A model generated the notes under the pieces. That model ran no database searches and was not told the origin of the DNA. It was given only the letters and a program-made list of their open reading frames with translations. Source: an uncultured Aquimarina sp. (GTDB lineage Bacteria > Bacteroidota > Bacteroidia > Flavobacteriales > Flavobacteriaceae). Taken from it: a DNA stretch of 64,000 nucleotides. This document shows, piece by piece, positions 48,966 to 59,816 of this stretch (position 1 is its first letter; every line of letters starts with the position of its first letter). The position numbers were made by a program, and so were the translations under genes. Location: contig CANMMM010000010.1 of the NCBI GenBank assembly GCA_947498935.1, positions 82,426 to 146,425 of the forward strand. Reading direction: 5' to 3'.

Positions 48966-50321
48966 ATGCTCCTGCTAACAAATCGCTTTATGAAATATCT
49001 ACAAGATAGATTTCTCCTACTTATAAGCATCCCACACCTTATCTTCTTTGGTTACAAACTAATTTTCGGATCTTATTTCGTAGCTGTAGATAGCATTGAA
49101 TACATGCAGATGGCTGAAAATATTTATCAGCATTTTAGTTTTTATATAGGCGACCTATCTATACCGATCAATCCAGAATTTTACACCAAGCGCCCTCCTT
49201 TATACTCCATATTCATACTCATTGCATCCCTCTTCCTACACTCCAAAGCACTCGTTTTAATACTTCAAAACATTCTTTCCATCGCAAGTATCTGCATCAC
49301 TAAACGCATGTTTGAGCAACACTATGGGCAAACTAATAAGTGGGTAACATATGCCTTTACCCTGACCTCGATGAGTAATTTCATCTATGCGAATCTACTG
49401 ATGAGCGAGATTTTATTTCAATTTTTAGTCACGCTATTAATGTATTGCGCCCACCAACTTCTTACACATCATAAGCGCACTACACTTATTAGCTACCAAA
49501 CTGTTTTTATCCTATTACTACTCACCAAACCTGTTTTCTACCTTTTAGCCCTACCTAACCTCATACTCACTTACCTATTCGCACGTAAAACCAATATTCG
49601 ATTCGGAACACTAACCGCCATACTCCCACTATTAGCCATCATATTCTATGTAAACTGGAATCACCAACGAACAGGGTCATACGACTACTCAAGCATACAA
49701 CATATCAATCTCAGAGACTATAACTTAAATTACTTCCATACCTATAAATACGGAGCCGAACACGCCCGAGAAATCAATGTAGCTATTAAAACACAAGGAG
49801 CAGCACAAAGCACATATGCCGAAAAAGTACAAATCACCAAACAAGTAGCGCTTGATCATATGCTAAAAGACTGGACATCCTTTATCCCATTTCACACTAT
49901 AGGCATGCTTAAGTTTTTTATAGACCCCGGCAGATACGACTTCTTCTCTTTTTTTCAAGAACAACCTAAAAGAATGAGTGAAGTCGGTTTCTTAAGACAC
50001 TTAAATGAAGGTGGAATAACGGGAGCGCTACATTTCTTAGGCACACAACCTCTATTTATCATTGCACTCCTATTCATCACATTGATTTTTAATAGTTGTA
50101 AATTTTTTGGGTTTGTATGGTTCTGGCTATACAATTACAAGACTGCTTCTTTTACACATTGGATCATGGGATTGCTCATTCTCTACATGGCAGTCATCAC
50201 AGGTCCTTTGGGTGCTGCTAGGTTTGTCATCCCTATTTTACCACTATACCTGTTTTTTGCTATTTATGGTTTTAGCCATGCCTATCAAAAATTTAAACGC
50301 TATCGATTCAGAACAACATGA
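48966..50321 (+). CDS. Multi-TM glycosyltransferase-like membrane protein (GT39/PMT-like)
   Basis: Many TMs; YFVAVDSIEYMQMAENI...YTKRPPLYSIFILIASLF. Confidence 0.6.
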   Translation: MLLLTNRFMKYLQDRFLLLISIPHLIFFGYKLIFGSYFVAVDSIEYMQMAENIYQHFSFYIGDLSIPINPEFYTKRPPLYSIFILIASLFLHSKALVLILQNILSIASICITKRMFEQHYGQTNKWVTYAFTLTSMSNFIYANLLMSEILFQFLVTLLMYCAHQLLTHHKRTTLISYQTVFILLLLTKPVFYLLALPNLILTYLFARKTNIRFGTLTAILPLLAIIFYVNWNHQRTGSYDYSSIQHINLRDYNLNYFHTYKYGAEHAREINVAIKTQGAAQSTYAEKVQITKQVALDHMLKDWTSFIPFHTIGMLKFFIDPGRYDFFSFFQEQPKRMSEVGFLRHLNEGGITGALHFLGTQPLFIIALLFITLIFNSCKFFGFVWFWLYNYKTASFTHWIMGLLILYMAVITGPLGAARFVIPILPLYLFFAIYGFSHAYQKFKRYRFRTT

Positions 50322-50378
50322 TTACATGATATACTACTTTTAAAAAAGTAATTTAAACTGCGCGCAACAAAAGCACAC

Positions 50379-50540
50379 GAAGTGGCTTAAACTTTTTTGA
50401 TTTCAGCGAACATCGTAAGATTTTGTGATCAAATACAGTGATTTTTTAGTTGCATAGCAGCGCTACGGAACTCAAAAATTGCAAAATTTGAGTGCAAAAG
50501 ATCGTTTTTATAGCAAATTGAAAAAAGTTTAAACCACTTC
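50379..50540. repeat. Full-length (~162 nt) copy of the GAAGTGG inverted-repeat element, inverted relative to 35991
   Basis: GAAGTGGCTTAAACTTTTTTGATTTCAGCGAA...TTGAAAAAAGTTTAAACCACTTC. Confidence 0.85.
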
Positions 50541-50548
50541 AAGAAACC

Positions 50549-51967
50549 CTATTGCACCAAAACATCTTTAACAGCACCATCTTCCTGATAGTCTGTATCT
50601 GTATTAATACTCCATAAGTCTACGTTAGTACCATGCACAATTTGCTCTGCCGCTAGAATACCCATCAAAATCGAATGATCTTGATTATTGTACTTAAATG
50701 CCCCATAACGCCCTATAGGCGTTAATTTATCAATCCCCGAAAGGTAGTTTTCTAATACCTCTAAGTGTTTTTTGTACCCTATCTCATACACAGGGTAGCA
50801 CTTAGGCACTCTTACAATTTTGCTAGCAGTCACTGCTTGATCCTGATCAATCAACTGAATCATTTTTAGCTCTTTAATCGCTAAATCACTAAGGTATGCG
50901 TCATCTGCACTCCAAATTTCATCGGTATCAAATGCCCAAAACTCTAAACAGAGAATGGTATGACGACTATCCTTGGTAATCGTTGGACACCAATTCCTAA
51001 AATTGGTAATCCTACCATGTCGCACTTCTGGAGAATGTACATATATCCAATTATCTTCAAACAAGTCATCTTTATCAATCGAGAGATATACCAAAATCGT
51101 ATTTCTAAAATACAATTGATGCCCTGCGTCGATTACATATTGTGGCGTTTGCTTCATTCCTTTGATAAGTGCTGTCAGCGGCATCGATGAAATCACATGC
51201 GTCGCTTCGTGTAGCACCCCATCGACAGTAATGACTCCTTTGCATTCATTATCCTCTACCACCACTTGCTGTACAGGCATCTCTTTGTAGATCACACCAC
51301 CATTAGCTTCTATAAACGCTGCTGCTTTTTCATACAAACTTCCTGTACCGTGATGCGGATAAGCAAACTGATCTACTAATGTTTTATGCGTATTACCTCT
51401 ATTCCCTTTTACAGCACTTAGCACCGCCTCTAACAAGGATAGCCCTTTGATACGCTGTGCCGCCCAATCTGCATCAATTTTTGAACACGGAATTCCCCAG
51501 AGTTTCTCTGTGTAGTATTTAAAAAATATGGTGTATAACTTTTTACCAAATCTATTGGTCACCCATTGCTCAAAGGTTTCTGGGTTAGGTATTGGGAATA
51601 ACTGCTGTTTTGCATAGTGGAATAAAATGCCTACAATCGTAGAAAGCTCTAGATTGCGCAGTACATTAAATAACTTTAGTGGGTAATCAAAGAATCTTTT
51701 TTTGTAATAAATTCTTGTCAATCTATTAACTAGCGTGTATTCATCTTTCACCACCTCATCAAAGAAATTATTAATTTTAGGTTCTTTTGAAAAAAAACGG
51801 TGAGGTCCTAGGTCAACTCTTTGCCCCCATAAATCGAAGCTTCTAGACATTCCTCCTATATAAGGAGACGCCTCAAAAATGATAACCTCTACTCCGTTTT
51901 TACACAATGTATGTGCCGCACTGATGCCCGCAGGCCCTGCTCCTATAATTATTACTTTCTTAGACAC
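50549..51967 (-). CDS. FAD/NAD(P)-dependent oxidoreductase (UDP-galactopyranose mutase-like)
   Basis: VIIIGAGPAGISAAHTL; GGMSRSF; DLGPHRFFSK. Confidence 0.85.
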   Translation of the reverse strand: MSKKVIIIGAGPAGISAAHTLCKNGVEVIIFEASPYIGGMSRSFDLWGQRVDLGPHRFFSKEPKINNFFDEVVKDEYTLVNRLTRIYYKKRFFDYPLKLFNVLRNLELSTIVGILFHYAKQQLFPIPNPETFEQWVTNRFGKKLYTIFFKYYTEKLWGIPCSKIDADWAAQRIKGLSLLEAVLSAVKGNRGNTHKTLVDQFAYPHHGTGSLYEKAAAFIEANGGVIYKEMPVQQVVVEDNECKGVITVDGVLHEATHVISSMPLTALIKGMKQTPQYVIDAGHQLYFRNTILVYLSIDKDDLFEDNWIYVHSPEVRHGRITNFRNWCPTITKDSRHTILCLEFWAFDTDEIWSADDAYLSDLAIKELKMIQLIDQDQAVTASKIVRVPKCYPVYEIGYKKHLEVLENYLSGIDKLTPIGRYGAFKYNNQDHSILMGILAAEQIVHGTNVDLWSINTDTDYQEDGAVKDVLVQ

Positions 51968-52033
51968 TAACTGCTATTAACTAATTTAGTGGCAAAAGAT
52001 ACATAAAATTACAGCGATATCATGCATTACCGA

Positions 52034-52735
52034 CTACCTTCTTCTACCCAAAATCTGTATCGCAAAATAGAGTAATGTAGCTAGCGAACCTAATGCAGCA
52101 ACCACATAAGTTCTTGCAGCCCATTTAAGCGCATCTTTAGCACCATCGTATTCTTGGCTTGTCACCATATTCGCTTGCTCTAACCAAACCAATGCACGCT
52201 TACTAGCATCATATTCTACAGGCAGGGTAATAAAGCTAAACAAGGTACTCACAGCATACAAAGCCAATCCTATCATGGCGATCGTTTGCCCTAATTTCAT
52301 ACTCGCCATTAACGCTACTCCTCCCATAATTGCCCACATAGACATCTTAGAAGAAATATTGACTAACGGCACTAATTTAGAGCGCATCGTTAACCAGCTG
52401 TAAGCAGTAGCATGCTGCACAGCATGTCCACACTCATGCGCTGCAACCGCAGCCGCAGCTGCATTTCGCTGATGATATACGCCCTCACTAAGATTTACTG
52501 TTTTATTTCGTGGATTATAATGATCCGTAAGCATCCCAGGTGTAGAAATCACTTTTACATCTCTGATCCCATTATCTATAAGCATCTTTTGTGCGATCTC
52601 TGCTCCTGTCATTCCATTACGCAATTGCAGCTTAGAATAATGATTGAACTTACTTTTTAATCTAGAGCTTACCAAACCACTCACCAAAGCTATGATACCC
52701 GTAATTACGTAGTACCCCATATATCCTGAAAACAT
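52034..52735 (-). CDS. Neutral zinc metallopeptidase (YugP-like)
   Basis: AVAAHECGHAVQHA zinc site; DHYNPRNKTVNLSEGVY; LPVEYDASKRA. Confidence 0.93.
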   Translation of the reverse strand: MFSGYMGYYVITGIIALVSGLVSSRLKSKFNHYSKLQLRNGMTGAEIAQKMLIDNGIRDVKVISTPGMLTDHYNPRNKTVNLSEGVYHQRNAAAAAVAAHECGHAVQHATAYSWLTMRSKLVPLVNISSKMSMWAIMGGVALMASMKLGQTIAMIGLALYAVSTLFSFITLPVEYDASKRALVWLEQANMVTSQEYDGAKDALKWAARTYVVAALGSLATLLYFAIQILGRRR

Positions 52736-53041
52736 ATTTCTGTTTTTTTTAGTTTTTCTTACCTATGAATATAGAAATAGACTGTCTCTGCTTTTACAAA
52801 GAAAGGAAACAGTAACTATCTCCTAAAAATACTTAATTAACATCTTTTAACCTTACTACATGTACTATAAAATCTAGTATTTCTTCGATCTACTACCAAT
52901 AATATCGATTTATTAGCAGTTTACTTTCACGATAGCAATGCCTGTATCAAAAAACTACTGCTACATATAGTATTTCAAAACCTCATCACAGAATACTAGT
53001 ACACAGCGTAGACTCACAATTACTAAAATACTAATAAATGC

Positions 53042-53072
53042 GAAAACCTCGCTACAAGAGCGAGGTTTTCAG
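53042..53072. terminator. Intrinsic terminator
   Basis: GAAAACCTCGC...GCGAGGTTTTC downstream of ald. Confidence 0.75.
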
Positions 53073-53105
53073 TTAAAATAAACTTGAGTTAGCCAATAAT
53101 CGAGT

Positions 53106-54221
53106 TTAGGTTATATAAGTTGATACATCTTCTAAAGGAAGATCAAATGCTTCTGATATTGCTGGATACACAACAGATCCATGAATGATATTTAACCCTT
53201 TTTTCAGGGAAGTATTGTCTTTACATGCTTTTTTCCAACCTTTGTTAGCTAGTTGCAAAGCATATGAAAGGGTGACATTCGTCAATGCCTGTGTAGAAGT
53301 ATACGGTACTGCCCCCGGCATATTAGCCACAGAATAATGCACCACATCATCAATGATATACACAGGATCTTCGTGTGTAGTCGGTTTTGTCGTCTCGAAA
53401 CAACCACCCTGATCTACTGCTACGTCTACCAAAACAGTTCCCGGGCGCATCTCTTTCAGCATCGCTTTGGTGATAAGCTTCGGCGCTTTGGCCCCTGGGA
53501 TAAGCACGCCTCCTATAATTAAATCAGCAGTTTTAATATGCTTACGAATCGTATATTCATTAGAATATTCCGTAGTCACATTAGCAGGCATTACATCATC
53601 TAAGTAACGTAATCGCTTCATACTAATATCTAAGATGGTTACATCTGCACCCATACCTGCTGCCATTTTTGCTGCCTGTGTTCCTACAACACCCCCTCCA
53701 AGTATCACTACTTTTGCTGGTGCTACTCCCGGCACTCCACCGAGTAGAATTCCTCTGCCCAAAAGCGGTTTTTCTAGATATTTAGCTCCTTGCTGGATCG
53801 ACATACGACCCGCTACTTCACTCATAGGAGTCAGCAATGGCAAACTACGATCGGATTCTTCTACGGTCTCATACGAGATACATACCGCACCACTATCGAT
53901 CATAGCCTTAGTTAACGCTTCACTAGAGGCAAAGTGAAAATACGTAAACACCAATTGATCTTTCTTAACGAAAGCATATTCAGCAGCGATCGGTTCTTTA
54001 ACCTTTACGATCATCTCTGCCTTTTTATAAACCTCTTCTATAGTTTGCAAGATGGTAGCTCCTGCTTCTTGGTATTCTTCGTCACTAAAACCGCTTTGAT
54101 GCCCAGCTTGATGCTGAATAAAAACAGTATGCCCTTGACGTACAAAAGCCATCACTCCGGCTGGGGTAAGTCCTACTCTATTTTCATTATTTTTGATCTC
54201 CTTAGGAACACCAATTATCAT
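53106..54221 (-). CDS. ald: Alanine dehydrogenase
   Basis: MIIGVPKEIKNNENRVGLTPAGV; VILGGGVVGTQAAKMAAGMGADVTILD; DVAVDQGGCFETTKPTTH. Confidence 0.96.
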   Translation of the reverse strand: MIIGVPKEIKNNENRVGLTPAGVMAFVRQGHTVFIQHQAGHQSGFSDEEYQEAGATILQTIEEVYKKAEMIVKVKEPIAAEYAFVKKDQLVFTYFHFASSEALTKAMIDSGAVCISYETVEESDRSLPLLTPMSEVAGRMSIQQGAKYLEKPLLGRGILLGGVPGVAPAKVVILGGGVVGTQAAKMAAGMGADVTILDISMKRLRYLDDVMPANVTTEYSNEYTIRKHIKTADLIIGGVLIPGAKAPKLITKAMLKEMRPGTVLVDVAVDQGGCFETTKPTTHEDPVYIIDDVVHYSVANMPGAVPYTSTQALTNVTLSYALQLANKGWKKACKDNTSLKKGLNIIHGSVVYPAISEAFDLPLEDVSTYIT

Positions 54222-54355
54222 ATTCTTATTTTTTGGCCGAAAATAGAAGTTTTTCTAAAACAATTCTATTAAATAAGAGTTAAAAATTGCTAATACCTAA
54301 ACTAAGGATTTCTTTGACAAATTGTTAAAAAAGAAACAGTATTCTAATTTTTTTG

Positions 54356-54616
54356 TTATTCTTTATACCGAAACTTAAAATAGATCAGTAAGAAGCCCGA
54401 AACTGCCGTTATTAAATTAGAAATAATAACAGGAAAACTATCTATAAAAAAGCCATATACGAGCCAACAGAGCACTCCTATTTCAAAAATCACCAACATC
54501 GACATCGATAAACTATCTGCACATTTGGTCTTCCAAGTCTTATATACTTGTGGCAAAAATGCACTGGTGGTTAATGTCGCTGCTATAAACCCTAATACTT
54601 CTATGGGATCTATCAT
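54356..54616 (-). CDS. SemiSWEET-family transporter
   Basis: 86 aa; GFIAATLTTSAFLPQVYKTWKTKCADSLSMSML. Confidence 0.93.
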   Translation of the reverse strand: MIDPIEVLGFIAATLTTSAFLPQVYKTWKTKCADSLSMSMLVIFEIGVLCWLVYGFFIDSFPVIISNLITAVSGFLLIYFKFRYKE

Positions 54617-54721
54617 ATTCTATCCTTTTTACGAAACTACAAAGGTACGCAACCCTCATTAACTCCTTTTTATTACTGCTTTATGATCACGTAAACTAAC
54701 GAAAAATCACTCCTTAACTAT

Positions 54722-54770
54722 AAAAGCTCCTTTGATTGACCATAACATTCAATCAAAGGAGCTTTTTTTT
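54722..54770. terminator. Intrinsic terminator
   Basis: AAAAGCTCCTTTGATTG...CAATCAAAGGAGCTTTTTTTT. Confidence 0.88.
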
Positions 54771-54791
54771 ATTGGTAAAGTGACAGCTGTC

Positions 54792-57605
54792 TTAGCCTAC
54801 AATATTTATAATTCTTCCTAGTACTACGATTACTTTTTTAGGCGTACGCCCTGCAAGTTGCTTCTGTGTTTTTTCGTGTGCCATTACTGTTTCTTCGATA
54901 GCATCTTTAGTCATATCTAATGGTAACTCTATGGTAAATTTCGTTTTGCCATTAAAAGATATCGGATACTCTTTAGAACTCTCTACTAAGTGCGAGGCTT
55001 CAAAGATTGGGAAGTCTACATTGGCAATAGAAGTGGTATACCCTAATTTACTCCACAATTCTTCGGCGATATGCGGCGCATAAGGCGAAATCAACACCAA
55101 TAAAGGCTCTAACACTGCTTTACTTGTACATTTTTGAGCTGTTAATTCATTCACTGCTATCATAAAGGTACTCACCGATGTATTAAAGGAGAAGTTTTCT
55201 ATATCCTCTTCTACCTTCTTAATGGTTTTATGCAATGTTTTTAGATCGTCTTTCGTAGGCGCTGCATCGGTCACGGCAAATGCCTCTCCATTATGATAGA
55301 GCTTCCACAGTCTCTTCAGGAAATTATGTACTCCTGTGATTCCCGCTGTATTCCATGGTTTTGCTTGTTCTAGCGGCCCTAAAAACATCTCGTACAATCG
55401 CAAACTGTCTGCCCCGTATTGCTCGCACACCCCATCTGGATTCACTACATTAAACCATCGTTTAGACATTTTTTCTACTTCTCTGCCTACGATATATTTT
55501 CCGTCTTCGAGTATGAATTCGGCATCTTTAAATTGTGGCTGCCATTGCTGTAAGTCTGCTAGTACTAGTTCATCAGAAGCATTGACCATATTTACATCCA
55601 CTCGTAGTTCTTCTACTTCATAGTCTGCTTTCAGTCCTTTAGACACATACGTATTGGTACCACTTACTCTGTATACGATAGCACTAGTACCTAAGATCAT
55701 CCCTTGGTTGATCAGTTTTTTCGCAAATTCTGGTACAGGCACATATCCTGTATCGTATAAAAAGTGCTGCCAGAAACGTGCATATAATAAATGTCCTGTG
55801 GCATGCTCACTTCCTCCTATATATAGATCTACCTCTTTCCAATAATTCACAGCTTCTTTAGAAAATGCTGCTGCTGTATTAGACGGGTCCATATATCTAT
55901 TAAAGTAGAAAGAGCTCCCTGCCCATCCTGGCATGGTATTTAATTCTAATGGAAATACGGTTTGGTGGTCTATCTGATCATTACCTACTACCTTATGCTG
56001 CTTGGTATCCCATGCCCATTGGTCTGCTCTCCCTAGAGGTGGCTCGCCTGTTTCTGTAGGTAGGTATTTTTCTATAGCTGGTAATTCGATAGGCAAATGC
56101 GCTGCATCTATCATCTGTGGCATTCCCTCTACATAGTATACAGGAAATGGCTCGCCCCAATACCGCTGACGACTAAATACTGCATCACGCAACCTGTAAT
56201 TGGTTTTTCCTTTTCCGAATCCTTGTTTCTCTAGTTCGTAGATAGCTGTTTTCACGGCTTTCTTATAGCGCAATCCATTTAAGAAATCTGAATTGGCAAT
56301 GACTGTTTTTTCCTTGTCTGTAAATGCTGCTTCTGCAACATCTACGCCTTCAAAAACATTTGGGATTGCAATTCCGAAGTGCTTTGCAAAATCGTAATCA
56401 CGTTGATCTCCGCAAGGTACTGCCATCACAGCTCCTGTTCCATAACCCGCTAATACGTAATCCCCGATCCAGATAGGTATGGGTTCTTTGGTAAATGGAT
56501 GTTCGGCATAGGCTCCCGTAAAAACACCACTAATGGTTTTTACATCTGCCATACGCTCTCGCTCACTACGCTTGGCAGTGGCTTCTATATAGGCTGCTAC
56601 TTCTTCTTTTTGTGCTGCTGTGGTAATCTGCGCTACTAACTCATGTTCTGGGGCTAGTGTCATAAAACTAACTCCAAATATGGTATCAGGACGTGTTGTA
56701 AACACCTCGATGGTAGCATCTGCATCTTTTACACTAAAAGTTACTTGTGCTCCTACTGATTTTCCTATCCAGTTGCGCTGCGATTCTTTTAGAGCGTCTG
56801 TCCAATCTATGGTGGTTAATCCTTGTAGCAGGCGCTCTGCATAGGCAGAGATACGCATACTCCATTGTGTCATCTTCTTACGCACTACAGGATACCCTCC
56901 ACGTTCAGACACTCCATTGACAATTTCGTCATTGGCCAATACAGTTCCTAATTGCGGACACCAGTTTACTTCGGTCTCCGCTAAATAGGTGAGTCTGTAT
57001 TGCAATAATATTTCTTGCTGTTCTTTAGAAGACATCGCATTCCATTCGGCTGCGGTAAACACCGAAACATCTTCGTCACACACTGCCTGTACTCTGGCAT
57101 TTCCTTGACTGGCAAATACCGCTTCTAGGTCGGTAATGGCACGTGCTTTATCGGCATCTGTATCATACCATGAATTGAACAATTGGATAAAAATCCATTG
57201 TGTCCATTTATAATAATTAGGATCACTGGTACGCAGTTCTCTACTCCAATCAAAGGAGAATCCTATTTTATCTAATTGCTGGCGATAGCGCGCTATGTTT
57301 TCTTGTGTGGTAATCGCTGGATGCTGCCCTGTTTGGATAGCATACTGCTCGGCTGGTAATCCGAATGAGTCATATCCTTGTGGATGCAATACATTGAATC
57401 CTTTGTGCCTTTTATAACGAGCATAAATATCACTGGCTATATAGCCTAATGGATGCCCTACATGTAATCCTGCTCCTGATGGATAGGGAAACATATCTAA
57501 GACATAATATTTGGGAAGCTCGCTGTTATGCTGTGCTTTGAATGTTTGATGTTCTGCCCAATAGGCTTGCCATTTGGCTTCAATAGTATTAAAATCGTAA
57601 CTCAT
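54792..57605 (-). CDS. leuS: Leucyl-tRNA synthetase
   Basis: MFPYPSGAGLHVGHPLGY; KMSKRWFNVVNPD. Confidence 0.97.
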   Translation of the reverse strand: MSYDFNTIEAKWQAYWAEHQTFKAQHNSELPKYYVLDMFPYPSGAGLHVGHPLGYIASDIYARYKRHKGFNVLHPQGYDSFGLPAEQYAIQTGQHPAITTQENIARYRQQLDKIGFSFDWSRELRTSDPNYYKWTQWIFIQLFNSWYDTDADKARAITDLEAVFASQGNARVQAVCDEDVSVFTAAEWNAMSSKEQQEILLQYRLTYLAETEVNWCPQLGTVLANDEIVNGVSERGGYPVVRKKMTQWSMRISAYAERLLQGLTTIDWTDALKESQRNWIGKSVGAQVTFSVKDADATIEVFTTRPDTIFGVSFMTLAPEHELVAQITTAAQKEEVAAYIEATAKRSERERMADVKTISGVFTGAYAEHPFTKEPIPIWIGDYVLAGYGTGAVMAVPCGDQRDYDFAKHFGIAIPNVFEGVDVAEAAFTDKEKTVIANSDFLNGLRYKKAVKTAIYELEKQGFGKGKTNYRLRDAVFSRQRYWGEPFPVYYVEGMPQMIDAAHLPIELPAIEKYLPTETGEPPLGRADQWAWDTKQHKVVGNDQIDHQTVFPLELNTMPGWAGSSFYFNRYMDPSNTAAAFSKEAVNYWKEVDLYIGGSEHATGHLLYARFWQHFLYDTGYVPVPEFAKKLINQGMILGTSAIVYRVSGTNTYVSKGLKADYEVEELRVDVNMVNASDELVLADLQQWQPQFKDAEFILEDGKYIVGREVEKMSKRWFNVVNPDGVCEQYGADSLRLYEMFLGPLEQAKPWNTAGITGVHNFLKRLWKLYHNGEAFAVTDAAPTKDDLKTLHKTIKKVEEDIENFSFNTSVSTFMIAVNELTAQKCTSKAVLEPLLVLISPYAPHIAEELWSKLGYTTSIANVDFPIFEASHLVESSKEYPISFNGKTKFTIELPLDMTKDAIEETVMAHEKTQKQLAGRTPKKVIVVLGRIINIVG

Positions 57606-57666
57606 CGACCTAAATTTAAGATCGCAAATTTACTAAAACCGTTAAGGTTTCGGAAACCTAGCGAGT

Positions 57667-58590
57667 TTATTTACGCGCTTTTGTTTCCATAGGTAGTAAA
57701 CAGTGGTAAATTAGCTCATTCATAGGCGTGGGGATTCCTAGTTTTTTACCTTCTTGTACGATAAATCCATTAAAATTTTCTAGCTCAGAAGGACGCCCTT
57801 CCATAATATCTCGTTGGGTAGAAGCGGTGGCTTCATAGGGCTGTTTGGCTATAAATGCCAGTGTTCTATCCACCAAGGTATCAGGTAGTGGCACGCCTCT
57901 AGCGATCGCAACAGCATGCATTTCTGTAGCCGTTTCTCTGAGCATCTTTTGTAATACTGGAGATGCATACATCGCCCCTATAGTGGCTCTGGTTAATGCG
58001 CCTAACCCACTCACGGTAGCGATAAACATAAACTTGCTCCAGATGGCTATTTGTATGGTATCGGATACGTGATGTTTGATCCCTGCGAGGGTCAACACTT
58101 CTTGCACAACTGATAATCGTTCTTTTTGACTCGCCTCTAATGCTCCAACAATGATTTCTGGCGTATACCCAAAGTGAGAGATCACCCCAGGTGCTTCGAT
58201 CTTGCTATACAATTTGCATAGTCCGCCTATCACATTTTCTGTTGGTACTATGGTGGCGATGCGCTCTGCGTTATCTGCTCCGTTTTGCAATGGAATGACT
58301 ATCGTATCTTGATGCACGAGTGACCGCACACTTGCTGCTGCTTCAGCGACTTGCCATGATTTGGTACATATAAACAGAAGATCGGCTGGCACTACATCGG
58401 CTATGGTATCAGTGACGTGATGCGGATGTACTGTAAAATCTCCTTCGATACTACGCACTTGCAATCCCTTTGCTCGGATAGCTGCTAGGTGTTGCCCCCT
58501 AGCAATCATGGTAACTTTCTGTCCTGATTGCGCTATTTTACCTCCAAAATAGCCCCCTACTCCTCCGATTCCTACTATAACTATATGCAT
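57667..58590 (-). CDS. panE: 2-dehydropantoate 2-reductase
   Basis: IVGIGGVGGYFGGKIAQSG; KFMFIATVSGLGALTRATIG. Confidence 0.9.
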   Translation of the reverse strand: MHIVIVGIGGVGGYFGGKIAQSGQKVTMIARGQHLAAIRAKGLQVRSIEGDFTVHPHHVTDTIADVVPADLLFICTKSWQVAEAAASVRSLVHQDTIVIPLQNGADNAERIATIVPTENVIGGLCKLYSKIEAPGVISHFGYTPEIIVGALEASQKERLSVVQEVLTLAGIKHHVSDTIQIAIWSKFMFIATVSGLGALTRATIGAMYASPVLQKMLRETATEMHAVAIARGVPLPDTLVDRTLAFIAKQPYEATASTQRDIMEGRPSELENFNGFIVQEGKKLGIPTPMNELIYHCLLPMETKARK

Positions 58591-58692
58591 TGTTCTTTCT
58601 ATTTGACCTTTTTTACAGTATACATTGCTGCATTACACATAGTACTATTTACTTATACCTTCTATACAATAAACTGATGTTGGTTTTAAACT

Positions 58693-58777
58693 GCGTTAGG
58701 GATAGCAGCGGCATCCTTTTTGTTTTCTTTTCAAAACAAAAAGATATAGCGGATAGCCCGACCCTTGGGGAACGCCC
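58693..58777 (-). repeat. GCGTTAGGGAT/AACGCCC structured element, copy 7
   Basis: gcgttagggatagcagcggcatcctttttgttttcttttcaaaacaaaaagatatagcggatagcccgacccttggggaacgccc. Confidence 0.9.
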
Positions 58778-58906
58778 TCAAAATTACTGAAATCTACTAT
58801 AATTTGATGTGTTATTTTCTGAGTATTGGAACCACTATACAAATAGTCAGCGAGTTTCCTTTTGATACCGTGCTCAATTTATTACTTTTACTGCAAATGT
58901 TTTTTT

Positions 58907-59785
58907 ATGAGTTCTTCGTTTGAAAAATATCAAAAACGCAGATTGATATCTTCTTACTTTTCTGTAGTGATCAGTATTTCGCTGGTACTTTTTTTATTAG
59001 GGTTACTGGGACTATTGGTTTTAAACACCAAAAAAGTAGCGGATCATTTTAAAGAAAAAGTGGCATTAACCGTCTATCTCAAAGATACTTCCAAGGAGGT
59101 AGAGATCAAACAACTGGAAAAAAGCTTAGCGCTAGCAGAATATACCAAATACACGAATTACATCTCTAAAGAGGATGCTGCTGAAGCGCATAGTAAGGAT
59201 ATAGGAGAGAATTTTATGGAGTTCCTAGGGTATAATCCGCTACAAAATGCCATTGATATTTTTCTGAAGGCTGATTTTGTAGATCCTGTGCGAATTGATG
59301 AGATTTCTACTGCGATTGCCAAAAAAGATTTTGTAGATGAAGTAGCGTATGATAAGCCGCTGATTTCATTACTAAATGACAATATAAAGAAGATTAGTTT
59401 TTGGGTACTACTCATCAGTGCCATCTTTACCTTTATCGCTGTATTGCTTATCAATAGTTCTATACGACTTTCTGTATACTCGAAGCGTTTTATCATTAAA
59501 ACGATGCAGATGGTAGGGGCGACTAAAAAGTTTATTCGCAAACCTTTTGTTTGGAAAAGTGTCCGCTTGGGTATGATTGGTGCCGTGGTAGCAATGATAG
59601 GGGTGGCGATCGTATTGTATTATTTAGATAAGGCGTTTCCTGAACTAGCGTTATTGAGTGATCCTATGCTACTCATCATTCTATTTGTAGGGGTGTTTGG
59701 GATCGGCGTGTTGATTACATGGATCAGTACTTTTTTTGCTACCCAACGTTTTCTAAACCTGCGAACAGATGAGTTATATTATTAA
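58907..59785 (+). CDS. ftsX: Cell division ABC permease FtsX
   Basis: MSSSFEKYQKRRLISSYFSVVISISLVLFLLGLLG; FIIKTMQMVGATKKFIRKPF. Confidence 0.94.
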   Translation: MSSSFEKYQKRRLISSYFSVVISISLVLFLLGLLGLLVLNTKKVADHFKEKVALTVYLKDTSKEVEIKQLEKSLALAEYTKYTNYISKEDAAEAHSKDIGENFMEFLGYNPLQNAIDIFLKADFVDPVRIDEISTAIAKKDFVDEVAYDKPLISLLNDNIKKISFWVLLISAIFTFIAVLLINSSIRLSVYSKRFIIKTMQMVGATKKFIRKPFVWKSVRLGMIGAVVAMIGVAIVLYYLDKAFPELALLSDPMLLIILFVGVFGIGVLITWISTFFATQRFLNLRTDELYY

Positions 59786-59816
59786 CCGCATTGCACATTA
59801 ATCTCAGTTACTACCT

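Noticed and set aside
52845-52862. TTAACATCTTTTAACCTTA upstream of the zinc metallopeptidase as another Pho-box-like pair
   Set aside because: Spacing is 10 nt rather than 11, the second unit is weak, and there is no 8-nt TTATTTG register
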